Origin: a virus
Direction: 5' to 3' (one strand)
Length of the DNA: 43,866 bases
IMG/VR virus record: IMGVR_UViG_3300005529_000062
Coordinates: 1 to 43,866 of that record
The position numbers were made by a program, and so were the translations under genes. The notes beneath the pieces are model-generated. The model was not told the DNA's origin, did no database searches, and saw nothing but the letters and a program-made list of their open reading frames with translations. Shown one piece after another: positions 31,533 through 39,619 of this stretch. Every line of letters starts with the position of its first letter. Positions within the stretch are counted from its first letter, which is position 1.

Positions 31533-31805
31533 ATGGTGAAAACCGCCACGCGCAAAACCCGCTCCGGCCCTGGCCGTCCCGCTGGCTCCAGCAGTTCCTA
31601 CAACAAAGTCATCCGCCGTCAAGGCAACATCGCCTCGCAACGCGAGTTTAGAGTCCGCATGTCGAATGAGCAGGAACGCTCATTCATTGAAGAAGCCGCC
31701 GATTCGCTCGATGAAAGCCTGAGCGCCTTCGGAGCCACGGCCTCACTCGAACGCGCGGAGAAAATCCTTCTCCGCTCCCGCCCTGTAGTTCCAGCCACCG
31801 CGTAA
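31533..31805 (+). CDS. DUF1778-like ribbon-helix-helix protein
   Basis: 90 residues. Residues 35-80 fit the TacA/DUF1778 antitoxin pattern: R-V-R-M-S-N-E-Q-E-R-S-F-I-E-E-A-A, D-S-L-D-E-S-L-S-A-F and A-S-L-E-R-A-E-K-I-L. The first 34 residues are a basic tail. Family members bind operator DNA and usually neutralise a GNAT toxin, but no toxin gene is beside it. It is more likely a free-standing transcription regulator here, between early genes and integrase. Confidence 0.7.
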   Translation: MVKTATRKTRSGPGRPAGSSSSYNKVIRRQGNIASQREFRVRMSNEQERSFIEEAADSLDESLSAFGATASLERAEKILLRSRPVVPATA

Positions 31806-32027
31806 AACCGACGACAAAGATTGCCCTTCCGCAGTAAATAGCACTTCGGTGTAACTCTGTTCCGTTTCCGTAACAACATTTTCATCTTGCTTTTTCCAGT
31901 ACATACAGCGTTATCATCTCGCCTTTCCAGAGAAGCTGATTGCTGTAGATGCTGTCGGTGCCGAACCCAGGGCGCAACTACTTCCGTTACCTGCCCCTGC
32001 TGTTCCTGAATTGAAACACTGGAGGGC

Positions 32028-33191
32028 ATGAACGAAGAGATGCGAGGAGACGGTACGGTCTATCGCCAAAAAGGATCGCGGTTCTGGTGGATCTCGTATT
32101 GGAAGACGAAGAACGGCAAGCGTACGCGCGTACGCGAATCCTCGCAGTCAGAGCAATATCAAGTCGCCCGCGATCTTCTTGCTGAGCGCCGCGCCGAGCA
32201 AATTTTCCCTGTCGCTACTTCGCCTGTCATTTCAGATTCCACGCCCGAGACCGTAACTATTGCCGAGCTTGTCGCCGATCTCATCGAGTGGTACGCCAGC
32301 GAAAACCCAAGACCGACATTCAAGAAAGACACTGAGTCGCGATGGAAGCTTCATCTCAAAGTAGCCTTTGGAGAATTGAAGGCCTCTGAACTCGGAACCG
32401 CCCATCTACGGGCCTATCGAACCAAGCGTTCGCAAGAAAAGGCCGCCTTCGCTACCATCAACCGCGAACTGCAGGTCATTCGCAAAGCCTTCAAGCTGGC
32501 AGCCGAAAGCGAACCGCCAAAAGTGTTGCGCATTCCGAAATTCAAAGGAGCGATCGGCAAGGAGAAAAATGCGCGCAAGGTTTTCGTCGATCCACTCACG
32601 CTAAAAAATCTGAGAGAAGCCGCCAGCAAGGAAGGCCTGTGGGCGAGAGTGTTCGTAGAAATGATGTTCCTCTTCGGCTGGCGCAAGGGCGAAATCGAAC
32701 CGATGTGCGTTTCAAATGTCCGGCTGGCAGAGAACACGATTCGCATCGAAGACTCGAAAAATGGAGAGCCGCGGGAAGTCGATATGCCAGAGTATCTGCG
32801 CGTCTTGATCCAGCCGCTCGTCATCGGTCGGAAGCCCAGCGAACCGCTGTGGCCAGTTCGCCAGTTCCGCTATGCCTGGAAGCGCATCTGCAACGCCGCC
32901 GGAGTAAAAGCAGGCAAACTGGAAGGCTTCGTGATGCACGATGCACGTAGGACCTCGGCGAAGATCAAGCGCGCCGCCGGCGTCTCGGAATCGGTGATTA
33001 TGGACATCCAGGGCTGGAAGACCTCGGCTCAGTTTCGGCGCTACGGAATTGTCGATCAGGCGGATCGCAGGCAGGCGCTAGAGAAAGAGCAGCAGTTCCT
33101 CACGGAAGCCGAAAGGCGCATCCGACAGGCGAAGCAGATCGAGATATTCGGACTCCAACTGACAGAGAAAACGCCACAGCCGACCCACTGA
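32028..33191 (+). CDS. int: Tyrosine-type site-specific integrase
   Basis: 387 residues. The N-terminal arm-type domain (1-70) is basic with W-W-I-S-Y-W; the core-binding domain spans about 75-165; the catalytic domain has R219 (FGWRKGE), K244 (SKNGEP), H304 and R307 (MHDARRTS), W330 (GWKTSAQF) and the nucleophile Y339 (RRYGI). The set is complete, with Trp in the common His/Trp position. GGAGG precedes the ATG closely. It catalyses integration and excision, so the element is or was temperate. The downstream non-coding region with repeats and tRNA-derived sequence is the likely attP. Confidence 0.9.
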   Translation: MNEEMRGDGTVYRQKGSRFWWISYWKTKNGKRTRVRESSQSEQYQVARDLLAERRAEQIFPVATSPVISDSTPETVTIAELVADLIEWYASENPRPTFKKDTESRWKLHLKVAFGELKASELGTAHLRAYRTKRSQEKAAFATINRELQVIRKAFKLAAESEPPKVLRIPKFKGAIGKEKNARKVFVDPLTLKNLREAASKEGLWARVFVEMMFLFGWRKGEIEPMCVSNVRLAENTIRIEDSKNGEPREVDMPEYLRVLIQPLVIGRKPSEPLWPVRQFRYAWKRICNAAGVKAGKLEGFVMHDARRTSAKIKRAAGVSESVIMDIQGWKTSAQFRRYGIVDQADRRQALEKEQQFLTEAERRIRQAKQIEIFGLQLTEKTPQPTH

Positions 33192-33321
33192 CATAGCTCT
33201 GTCATAGCCGACAGACGCTACCCCTAACTAACTAAGGTTCAAGGACTTCCGGCATCTTGATTTTTGTCGCATCGGATTCCAAATCCAGTGTTAAGCCAAC
33301 TGTCATAGCCTCCCGCCATAG
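33189..33321. repeat. Direct repeats after integrase, candidate arm sites
   Basis: CTGTCATAGCC occurs at 33199-33209 and 33300-33310. Related units lie at 33189-33197 (TGACATAGC) and 33316-33321 (CCATAG). Their spacing on either side of a non-coding stretch and next to the integrase gene fits integrase arm-type sites. Between them nothing else was recognised. Confidence 0.4.
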
Positions 33322-33348
33322 TTAGCTCCCTCTTTTCCGCACCAGAAA

Positions 33349-33493
33349 AGTAATCCACAGTAACTTTCCGCTTGACTTCATCTTTGACGCATGAAATATT
33401 CCACAATCGTACGACGCAGTTAACTTTCCCGCCTTTTTCGCGAGTGCTTTCGAGCCGAGGCGGATTAAAATCTGAAGCTCAGAGTTATCCAAG
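33349..33493. repeat. Second repeat set and DnaA-box-like sites
   Basis: CAGTAACTTTCCGC (33358-33371) recurs as CAGTTAACTTTCCCGC (33417-33432). TAATCCACA (33350-33358), TATTCCACA (33397-33405) and TTATCCAAG (33485-33493) each resemble the DnaA box TTATNCACA with one or two mismatches. This could be part of attP, an origin, or both; evidence is weak. Confidence 0.25.
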
Positions 33494-33512
33494 CTAGACC
33501 TCAATCGAACAG

Positions 33513-33553
33513 GGGCGCGTAGCTCAACCGGATAGAGCATCGGATTTCTAATC
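33513..33553 (+). pseudogene. 5' half of a tRNA-Arg(TCT), possible att site
   Basis: GGGCGCG (acceptor strand), GCTC-loop-GAGC (D arm with AACCGGATA), and the anticodon arm with loop TTTCTAA (anticodon TCT) are intact up to 33553. After this no variable loop, T arm or 3' acceptor strand is found. A partial tRNA beside an integrase suggests recombination at the anticodon loop, but attP usually carries the 3' half, not the 5' half. Confidence 0.5.
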
Positions 33554-33556
33554 CAT

Positions 33557-33601
33557 CTCGGCAGGGCGGGTTCTAAAAGAGAAGCCCAGCCCTATGCCGA
33601 G
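33557..33601 (+). promoter_or_regulatory. Long hairpin enclosing a start codon
   Basis: CTCGGCA (33557-33563) pairs with TGCCGAG (33595-33601); inside, GGGC, GGG and TTCT pair with AGAA, CCC and GCCC, around an AAAAG loop. That makes about 18 pairs with small bulges on the 3' side. The ATG of the next gene (33594-33596) lies in the 3' strand. There is no T-run, so it may block translation or be a recombination or structural element. Confidence 0.45.
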
Positions 33602-33887
33602 CGAGAATTTAGTCCTACACGATTTTCCTAACTACCCTGTCCGCGAACGCTTTCCCCGCAACCCAGCCGAAGCCGTCGGAACCGTAAGAAGCGCACTCCG
33701 GCATCTCTATCAGCAATTCACCCTGTGCTCGATGACGCGGCCAGAGGCTCTGGCCAACGTCGATGCGCGGCTGATTCTCCAGAACGCTTACGGCGAAATC
33801 CTCAAAGCCTCGGACGAATGGAAGCCTTCGTTTGAAGGCGAAACCATCAACTCGCTAATGCGAACGGTGGCGCGGAGGCAAAGGTGA
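33594..33887 (+). CDS. Hypothetical protein
   Basis: 97 residues. Helical with VGTVRSALRHLYQQFTLCSM and RPEALANVDARLIL; no family recognised. The start codon is inside the hairpin, so an internal start cannot be excluded, although no other ATG with a good ribosome binding site was seen. The end overlaps the next gene (GTGA). Confidence 0.45.
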   Translation: MPSENLVLHDFPNYPVRERFPRNPAEAVGTVRSALRHLYQQFTLCSMTRPEALANVDARLILQNAYGEILKASDEWKPSFEGETINSLMRTVARRQR

Positions 33888-34108
33888 TCTGCGCTCCCTC
33901 TCTTCGTCTTGAACTCCAGCAGGTTCCCCGCCGATTGAAACCCGTTCCGCCTAAGCTGCGCTGCGAATGGAAGCCAGCGGGAAAGGAATTCGGCCCTGGA
34001 ACTTTCCACTGCGGGAAGTGCGGCTGCTGGTCAGCCAACCCTGATCGCAAATCGATCTGCCCTGGCAAAGATCGGCGACGCAGACCGATGGACCGGAGGA
34101 GCGCGTAG
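33884..34108 (+). CDS. Small zinc-binding protein, basic
   Basis: 74 residues from a GTG overlapping the previous stop. C43-x-x-C46-x-C48 and C59 (HCGKCGCW ... ICPG) may bind zinc, with many Arg residues around and a very basic tail (DRRRRPMDRRS). Probably nucleic-acid binding; no family recognised. It ends in a TAGTG overlap with the next gene. Confidence 0.5.
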   Translation: MICAPSLRLELQQVPRRLKPVPPKLRCEWKPAGKEFGPGTFHCGKCGCWSANPDRKSICPGKDRRRRPMDRRSA

Positions 34109-34473
34109 TGGGCCTCTATAACTTTCAGCAGCGATTCGTGCCGAAGATTTTATCGGGCGAGAAGACGCATACCATCCGTGCTATCCGAGCGAATCCAGAC
34201 AAGCCGGGGAATACGTTGCACCTGTACACCGGGTTGCGACACAAGGGCGCACGGCTGCTGATGCGAGTTCCATGCGTGAAGGTCGATGAGATTTACATCC
34301 GGTTAGTTAACGGATGGGACGCAGGCATCGCAATCAACGGCATTGATCTTGATGCGACGGAATGCGACTACCTGGCACGGCGCGATGGCTTCAAGGACTT
34401 CGCCGACATGATGAGCTTCTGGGAGGGAAGGCTTCCGTTTGAAGGCCACATCATTCACTGGAGGAGCGCGTGA
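34108..34473 (+). CDS. ASCH/PUA-like domain protein
   Basis: 121 residues from the GTG at 34108. NFQQRFVPKILSGEKTHTIR, then NPDKPGNTLHLYTGLRHKGA and a CVKVDEIYIR strand: the ASCH pattern, in which a K-T-x-T-x-R loop faces RNA or modified-nucleotide ligands. ASCH domains act on or bind RNA; for this type of phage protein the substrate is not known. Coupled on both sides. Confidence 0.6.
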   Translation: MGLYNFQQRFVPKILSGEKTHTIRAIRANPDKPGNTLHLYTGLRHKGARLLMRVPCVKVDEIYIRLVNGWDAGIAINGIDLDATECDYLARRDGFKDFADMMSFWEGRLPFEGHIIHWRSA

Positions 34474-34643
34474 AAGCGCGTCCGGCTGGTCACTTCGTGC
34501 TCGAATCCGACAAGTTCTGCCGGAAGTGCGGAGTTGAGCTTATCACTGTGCCAGATAAATTCTGCGGCAAGTGCAAGACTCGGCTATTTGGTGGCGAAAA
34601 ATATTGCGCTCAATGCGGGATAAGAATTGACGTGCAATCGTGA
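34470..34643 (+). CDS. Small three-knuckle zinc protein
   Basis: 57 residues, read from the gap; GTG start overlapping the previous stop and GTGA overlap at the end. Three C-x-x-C pairs: C17/C20 (FCRKCG), C32/C35 (FCGKCK) and C46/C49 (YCAQCG). This is a rubredoxin-knuckle or zinc-ribbon style protein. Function unknown, likely nucleic acid or protein contact. Overlaps at both ends make it convincing. Confidence 0.7.
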   Translation: MKARPAGHFVLESDKFCRKCGVELITVPDKFCGKCKTRLFGGEKYCAQCGIRIDVQS

Positions 34644-34852
34644 CCACTTTCTCCCACTTAGACCTCGCCGTCTCGGCGCTTGAAGAAGCCACCATCCACT
34701 TCGCGGATGCAGTGAGGACCGGCGAGTTTATGAGCTACCACGTCAAGCATCTGGAGCGCCTGGATCTATTGAAGCGGGGAACTGCGAATTTACGGAAGCA
34801 GTTGCTGGAAGCTGCTGTCGAGACCGGCCAAGAGGAGCTGGTATTCGGATGA
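34640..34852 (+). CDS. Small helical hypothetical protein
   Basis: 70 residues from a GTG overlapping the previous stop. Two amphipathic helices (LDLAVSALEEATIHFADAV, KRGTANLRKQLLEAAVE). No family recognised. ATGA overlap with the next gene. Confidence 0.5.
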   Translation: MTTFSHLDLAVSALEEATIHFADAVRTGEFMSYHVKHLERLDLLKRGTANLRKQLLEAAVETGQEELVFG

Positions 34853-35352
34853 GCGACACTCCAATCACCGAAGAATGGCTTAAATCGGTCGGCTTCAAGT
34901 GGCACCAGTTCGACCGTCAACCGGAGAAGCAATGGCTACTCTGGTGCGGTATTCGTTCCGCCGACAACTGGGGAGTGGATACACAAGATATAGGCGTGGA
35001 AGTTTGCAGCGGATCGCATGACGATAGCTGGTTCTGCTGGCTGCGCTCCGATACGGCTCATCGCTACTCGCGCTTCCTTCACGTTCGCCACATTCGTACG
35101 CAGACCGATGTCATCAAGCTAGTCGAGGCGGTCACTGGGCTGCCGTGGACGCCAGAAAACCATATTCATGGCGCAGTCCACACCGACGAACAAGCTGCTC
35201 ACATTCGCGCTGAGTGGAATCGCATTGACAAAAGAATGCTCCGCGAAAACAGGCCTTGGCGCGAGATCGAAAAAGACTACACGCGCGGCGGCGCACTTCC
35301 CGAGCACATGAGCATTGCGGAAGGCTTTGAGAAACGGAGAGGAGAACCATGA
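34849..35352 (+). CDS. Hypothetical phage protein
   Basis: 167 residues starting by ATGA overlap. The N-terminal part TEEWLKSVGFKWHQFDRQP and KQWLLWCGIRSADNWGVDTQ is a recurrent opening in phage early proteins of unknown function. The rest has VRHIRTQTDVIKLVEAVTGL and a charged C-terminus. Nothing catalytic is visible. Confidence 0.55.
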   Translation: MSDTPITEEWLKSVGFKWHQFDRQPEKQWLLWCGIRSADNWGVDTQDIGVEVCSGSHDDSWFCWLRSDTAHRYSRFLHVRHIRTQTDVIKLVEAVTGLPWTPENHIHGAVHTDEQAAHIRAEWNRIDKRMLRENRPWREIEKDYTRGGALPEHMSIAEGFEKRRGEP

Positions 35353-35540
35353 ACGGACGCATGGAACGCTACGACGGACTGCTGGAAACCTACCGCGAGA
35401 ACGACTACTCCGGCGTGAACTTCTTTTTCGAAGAGCAGCGCGCGGCCAAGTGGAAAGGCATTGTGGCCGACTGCCTGCGGATTGGCTTCGTCTGGGGAAT
35501 GGTTTGGCTAATCATCTGGGGCGCGGGGAAGGCATTGTGA
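35349..35540 (+). CDS. Small single-span membrane protein
   Basis: 63 residues starting by ATGA overlap. A polar N-terminal half and one membrane helix at about 43-61 (LRIGFVWGMVWLIIWGAG). It ends by GTGA overlap with the helicase-methyltransferase gene. No family recognised. Confidence 0.5.
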   Translation: MNGRMERYDGLLETYRENDYSGVNFFFEEQRAAKWKGIVADCLRIGFVWGMVWLIIWGAGKAL

Positions 35541-38146
35541 CCTACGAAGAGTTCATTGCGGGGAAGGTCGACTTCGAGCACTCGTGCGGACTGCCGTGCG
35601 AACCCGAAGAGATCAATCCGCTACTCAAGCCGCACCAGCGCGACATCGTGCAGTGGGCGATACGCGGAGGGCGAAGGGCGATCTTTGCCGCCTTCGGACT
35701 GGGCAAGACTTTCATCCAGCTAGAAATCGGGAAACTGATATCGGAGAAAACTCAGCAGCCATTCCTGATCTGTGCGCCGCTCGGAGTGCGCCAGGAGTTT
35801 CGCCGAGATGCCGAGAAATTGGGGATTCAAGGCATGGCTTTCGGCAAGTCAACCGAGGAATTGCTGAATCGAACTCGTCCCCAAATTTGCCTCACTAACT
35901 ACGAATCCGTGCGGGATCGCAAGATCGACGTGAGTCTTTTCGCCGGCATCTCGCTCGATGAAGCCTCGATCCTCCGCGGCTTCGGCGGCACCAAGACCTT
36001 CCGCGAAATGATGCGGCTATTTGAAGGCTCAGGCAAATATCGCTTCGTCGCGACCGCAACACCTTCGCCCAACGAGTACATCGAACTGCTGGCCTATGCC
36101 GCATTTCTTGACGTGATGGATGTCGGTCAGGCGAAGACCCGCTTCTTTAAACGCGATTCGACCAAAGCCGACTCGCTTACACTTCATGCCCACAAAGAGC
36201 GGGAATTCTGGCTATGGGTTTCTTCCTGGGCGATCTTCTTGCAGAAACCTTCTGATCTCGGCTATTCGGACGAAGGCTACTCGCTACCTGACCTCGAAGT
36301 CTATTGGCATGAGGTTCCGAGCGATCACAAGGGCGCCGGATTCGAAACCTCTGGACAGGGCAAGCTGCTACGAAATGCAGCCATCGGCGTGACCGATGCG
36401 GCAGCAGAAAAGCGTAATTCACTGCCAGCGCGAATTCAGAAGTTGATGGAGCTGCGCGCGCTTGATCCAGACGCGCATCGGCTGATCTGGCACGATCTCG
36501 AAAGCGAACGCAAGGCCATTGAAGATGCGCTGCCGGTAAACCAGATGCGCTTCGACAAATCGATCGCAGCCGCAACCGTGTACGGCAGTCAAGACCTTGA
36601 CGAGCGCGAACAGATCATCCTCGACTTCTCGGACGGCAAGATTCAAGAGCTAGCCGCGAAGCCAGTGCTGGCCGGTTCAGGCTGCAACTTTCAGTACCAC
36701 TGCTCCTGGGAAATCTTCCTTGGCATCGGCTTCAAGTTCAACGACTTCATTCAGGCGGTGCATCGCTGCTACCGCTTCCAGCAGACCGAGCGTGTCCGCG
36801 TTGACCTGATCTACACCGAAGCCGAGCGCGAGATTCGCAGGAATCTAGAGCGCAAGTGGGAACAACACAAAGAACTGACCGCGCAAATGAGCGACATCAT
36901 TCGCCAGTACGGACTGGCCTCCGAGGCCCTGGCGCACGAATTGAAGCGTTCAATCGGCGTTCAGCGAAGCGAGATTGAAGGCGAGAACTTCCGGATAGTC
37001 AATAACGACTGCGTTCTTGAAGCGCGATCGATGCAGTCCGAAAGCATACATCTGGTCCTGACCTCGATTCCTTTCTCCACCCAGTACGAATACACGCCCT
37101 CCTATAACGACTTCGGGCATACGGATTCGAATCAACAGTTCTTCGAGCAGATGGATTATCTGACCCCGCAACTGTATCGCCTGCTCAAGCCCGGGCGCAT
37201 AGCCGCGATTCATGTGAAGGATCGCATTATGCCGAGCGGACTCACCGGACTGGGATTCCAAACCCTTTATCCGTTTTCCGATGAAACCGTGCGGCACTTC
37301 ATCAAGCACGGCTTCGGTTTCCTAGGTCGCAAGACTATCGTCACCGACGTAGTGCGGGAGAACAATCAGACCTATCGCCTGGGTTGGACTGAGCAATGCA
37401 AAGACGGAACGAAGATGGGCTACGGTTTGCCGGAATATCTTCTTCTCTTCCGCAAGCCGCCGACGGATCGCTCGAACGGCTACGCCGACGAGCCAGTGGT
37501 AAAAAATAAGACCGACTACACGCGCTCTCGCTGGCAAATCGACGCTCACGGCTTCGCCAGGTCCTCGGGCAATCGCCTGCTTTCCGCACAAGAGATCGAA
37601 GGTTTAAAGCACGAACAAATCTTCAAGCTCTTCCGCAAATACTCGCAATCGAGCGTCTACAACTTCGAGAACCATGTCGCGCTCTCAGAATCCTTAGAGC
37701 GCTGCATGGACTGCAAGCACATTCACACTGGCGACAAGAAGTGCGATGAGTGCGATTGTCCCAAGGCTGGCGGGCGGCTGCCGGTAACCTTCATGCTCCT
37801 GCAGCCGGCGAGCTGGCACCCAGACGTATGGACTGACATTACGCGAATGCTCTCGCTTAATTCGGCGCAATCGGCCAGCGGCCGCGAGATGCATCTCTGC
37901 CCATTGCAGTTCGACTTGGCGGATCGAGTCATCACCCAGCTTTCGATGCCGGGGGAAGTTGTCATGGATCCATTTGGCGGCCTGATGACGGTTCCACTGC
38001 GGGCGATCAAACTCAAGCGCTACGGGATCGGGGTTGAACTCAACACACGCTACTTCCTCGATGGCGCGGCCTACTGTAAAGCCGAAGAGCAGAGGCAGGC
38101 TATTCCCGATTTATTTGCAGCCGAAGAACTGGAGGCGACCGCATGA
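35537..38146 (+). CDS. SNF2-like helicase fused to DNA methyltransferase
   Basis: 869 residues from the GTG at 35537, which overlaps the previous stop; upstream in-frame codons run through another gene. Helicase part: Walker A GLGKT (54-58), D-E-A-S (141-144), ATATP (172-176) and motif VI Q406-A-V-H-R-x-x-R413. Methyltransferase part: motif IV at 509-513 reads TSIPF followed by QYEYTPSYNDFGHTD; motif I is at the C-terminal end, DPFGG (811-815), so the order is that of beta-class N4/N6 amino methylases. A Cys cluster (CMDCKH, CDECDC) sits between. No restriction endonuclease gene is nearby. It may protect phage DNA from host restriction. Confidence 0.8.
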   Translation: MTYEEFIAGKVDFEHSCGLPCEPEEINPLLKPHQRDIVQWAIRGGRRAIFAAFGLGKTFIQLEIGKLISEKTQQPFLICAPLGVRQEFRRDAEKLGIQGMAFGKSTEELLNRTRPQICLTNYESVRDRKIDVSLFAGISLDEASILRGFGGTKTFREMMRLFEGSGKYRFVATATPSPNEYIELLAYAAFLDVMDVGQAKTRFFKRDSTKADSLTLHAHKEREFWLWVSSWAIFLQKPSDLGYSDEGYSLPDLEVYWHEVPSDHKGAGFETSGQGKLLRNAAIGVTDAAAEKRNSLPARIQKLMELRALDPDAHRLIWHDLESERKAIEDALPVNQMRFDKSIAAATVYGSQDLDEREQIILDFSDGKIQELAAKPVLAGSGCNFQYHCSWEIFLGIGFKFNDFIQAVHRCYRFQQTERVRVDLIYTEAEREIRRNLERKWEQHKELTAQMSDIIRQYGLASEALAHELKRSIGVQRSEIEGENFRIVNNDCVLEARSMQSESIHLVLTSIPFSTQYEYTPSYNDFGHTDSNQQFFEQMDYLTPQLYRLLKPGRIAAIHVKDRIMPSGLTGLGFQTLYPFSDETVRHFIKHGFGFLGRKTIVTDVVRENNQTYRLGWTEQCKDGTKMGYGLPEYLLLFRKPPTDRSNGYADEPVVKNKTDYTRSRWQIDAHGFARSSGNRLLSAQEIEGLKHEQIFKLFRKYSQSSVYNFENHVALSESLERCMDCKHIHTGDKKCDECDCPKAGGRLPVTFMLLQPASWHPDVWTDITRMLSLNSAQSASGREMHLCPLQFDLADRVITQLSMPGEVVMDPFGGLMTVPLRAIKLKRYGIGVELNTRYFLDGAAYCKAEEQRQAIPDLFAAEELEATA

Positions 38147-38304
38147 GGCTCCTGATCCTCGCTCCGGTCGCGATCATTTTGACGGTGATTGCTATTGGCC
38201 TGATGCGTGGCTGGATCATCACCTGGGGCAGTTTTAGCGATGCCGAGTTAGAGGAAATGGGCGTGAAGTTTGGAAGAAAGGAATTCGATGGCGACAACGA
38301 TTGA
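38143..38304 (+). CDS. Small membrane protein
   Basis: 53 residues, read from the gap, starting by ATGA overlap. One membrane helix at about 3-28 (LILAPVAIILTVIAIGL), then a charged tail containing ELEEMGVKFGRKEFDGD. It overlaps the next gene by 17 bases. No family recognised. Confidence 0.5.
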   Translation: MRLLILAPVAIILTVIAIGLMRGWIITWGSFSDAELEEMGVKFGRKEFDGDND

Positions 38305-39139
38305 ATGGACGGAAGAAACCTGGAATCCAGTGACAGGCTGCCAGAAGATCAGCCCAGGCTGCAAGCACTGCTACGCCGAAAATGTGGCCGACCGCTTCTT
38401 CGGAAAGCTCTACAAGCCAAATGCCGATGGCTCAGCGCGGAAGTTCACCGATGTGCGGGTTCATCCCGAACGACTGGAAGAGCCGATCAAGCGCCGCAAG
38501 CCGACCATGTATTTCGTCAATTCGATGAGCGATTTGTTTCATGAGTCGGTCGAGTTTGAATTCATCTTGGATGTCTTCCGGGTGATGGCTGGAACACAGA
38601 GGCACACGTACCAGACTCTCACCAAGCGGCCGGAGAGAATGCTCGGATTTTTTAACTGGGCAAGCGACTACCATCTGCCATTCCGGTTTCCGCTGACAAA
38701 CGTCTGGCTCGGGGTTTCTGTCGAGTCCCAGAAGTATGCAAACGAGCGCATCACACTGTTGCAACACACTCCGGCGGCGATCCGCTTCTTGAGTGTCGAG
38801 CCGATGCTCGAAGAAGTCTCGCTCTCATTGTGGCTCGGAACCGACATCGATCCGAGTGACCACAATCGCGAATATCCCGGCATGGACTGGGTCATCTGTG
38901 GCGGCGAGTCCGGTCCCGGATCGCGCCCCTTTCATCTCTCTTGGGCGGATAAGCTTCGCCTCGAATGCTCGGACGCTGACGTTTCATTCTTCATGAAGCA
39001 GATCGGCTCAAACCCGCGCAGTTTCGCCGGAACTCCATTTCACACTCGCGACCACAAAGGCGGAGACATGTCGGAATGGCCGGAACGGCTACGGGTCAGG
39101 CAATGGCCGAAGCAGATGAGGAAGGGAGTCGCGGCTTAA
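38288..39139 (+). CDS. DUF5131 (phage Gp37/Gp68-type) protein
   Basis: 283 residues from the ATG at 38288, with GAAAGGA just upstream. It begins ATTIEWTEETWNPVTGC and has C18-x6-C25-x2-C28 (GCQKISPGCKHCYA), the hallmark of this family, followed by FVNSMSDLFHE and the TLTKRPERM segment. C-terminal part includes ICGGESGPGSRPFH and WADKLRLEC. The Cys cluster resembles an iron-sulfur site of radical-SAM type, but activity is unproven for the family. It lies in the early region, between methyltransferase and replication genes. Confidence 0.8.
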   Translation: MATTIEWTEETWNPVTGCQKISPGCKHCYAENVADRFFGKLYKPNADGSARKFTDVRVHPERLEEPIKRRKPTMYFVNSMSDLFHESVEFEFILDVFRVMAGTQRHTYQTLTKRPERMLGFFNWASDYHLPFRFPLTNVWLGVSVESQKYANERITLLQHTPAAIRFLSVEPMLEEVSLSLWLGTDIDPSDHNREYPGMDWVICGGESGPGSRPFHLSWADKLRLECSDADVSFFMKQIGSNPRSFAGTPFHTRDHKGGDMSEWPERLRVRQWPKQMRKGVAA

Positions 39140-39163
39140 GCCAGAGTCGCAAGGAGTTTCACG

Positions 39164-39619
39164 ATGCAGATGTTCACAAAAATTAAGCACTCGACAAAAG
39201 GCATAGTCGAGATTCATTGGCTCACCATCGTCGAGGATGCGGCAGAGTCGATCAAGTCGGAAATGGAATCCGACGACGAGCCGCGCAAGGAGTTCCGTAA
39301 GGCGCTCCAGGCCTTTCGCGGCTATGTGCAAACCATCTGCGAACTGCCGACATCTTGGAAGGAAACTCTGGACATTATCAGTATTTCCCTCAAGCCCGAC
39401 GAAGAGGGCGAAGGCCGCGGTCTGACCGTTACCGCCGTGCGCCATTTGGGCAATGGTCTGACATTACTTCTCAACACTCCATTCCTTACGGAATACGGAT
39501 TTGGCGAAGGCCTACCTAAGTGGCCTGATGGAGTGGCCGACTTGGTACATCGTGCCTGCGAAGAAGCAAAAAGTTACCGTGAAGGTGATCGCGCACAACA
39601 GGTCTTGAGAGCGTCATGA
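39164..39619 (+). CDS. Hypothetical early protein
   Basis: 151 residues with CAAGGAG before the ATG. Acidic, with strand-helix alternation (IVEIHWLTIVEDAAESIK, LDIISISLKPDEEGEG). No family recognised; it belongs to a class of early phage proteins found near replication genes. The end overlaps the next gene (ATGA). Confidence 0.5.
   Translation: MQMFTKIKHSTKGIVEIHWLTIVEDAAESIKSEMESDDEPRKEFRKALQAFRGYVQTICELPTSWKETLDIISISLKPDEEGEGRGLTVTAVRHLGNGLTLLLNTPFLTEYGFGEGLPKWPDGVADLVHRACEEAKSYREGDRAQQVLRAS

Noticed and set aside
31533-31805. Toxin-antitoxin pair
   Set aside because: Only the DUF1778-like half is present; no GNAT toxin gene adjoins it.
33513-33600. Complete tRNA gene
   Set aside because: No 3' acceptor strand or T arm can be folded; only the 5' half is present.
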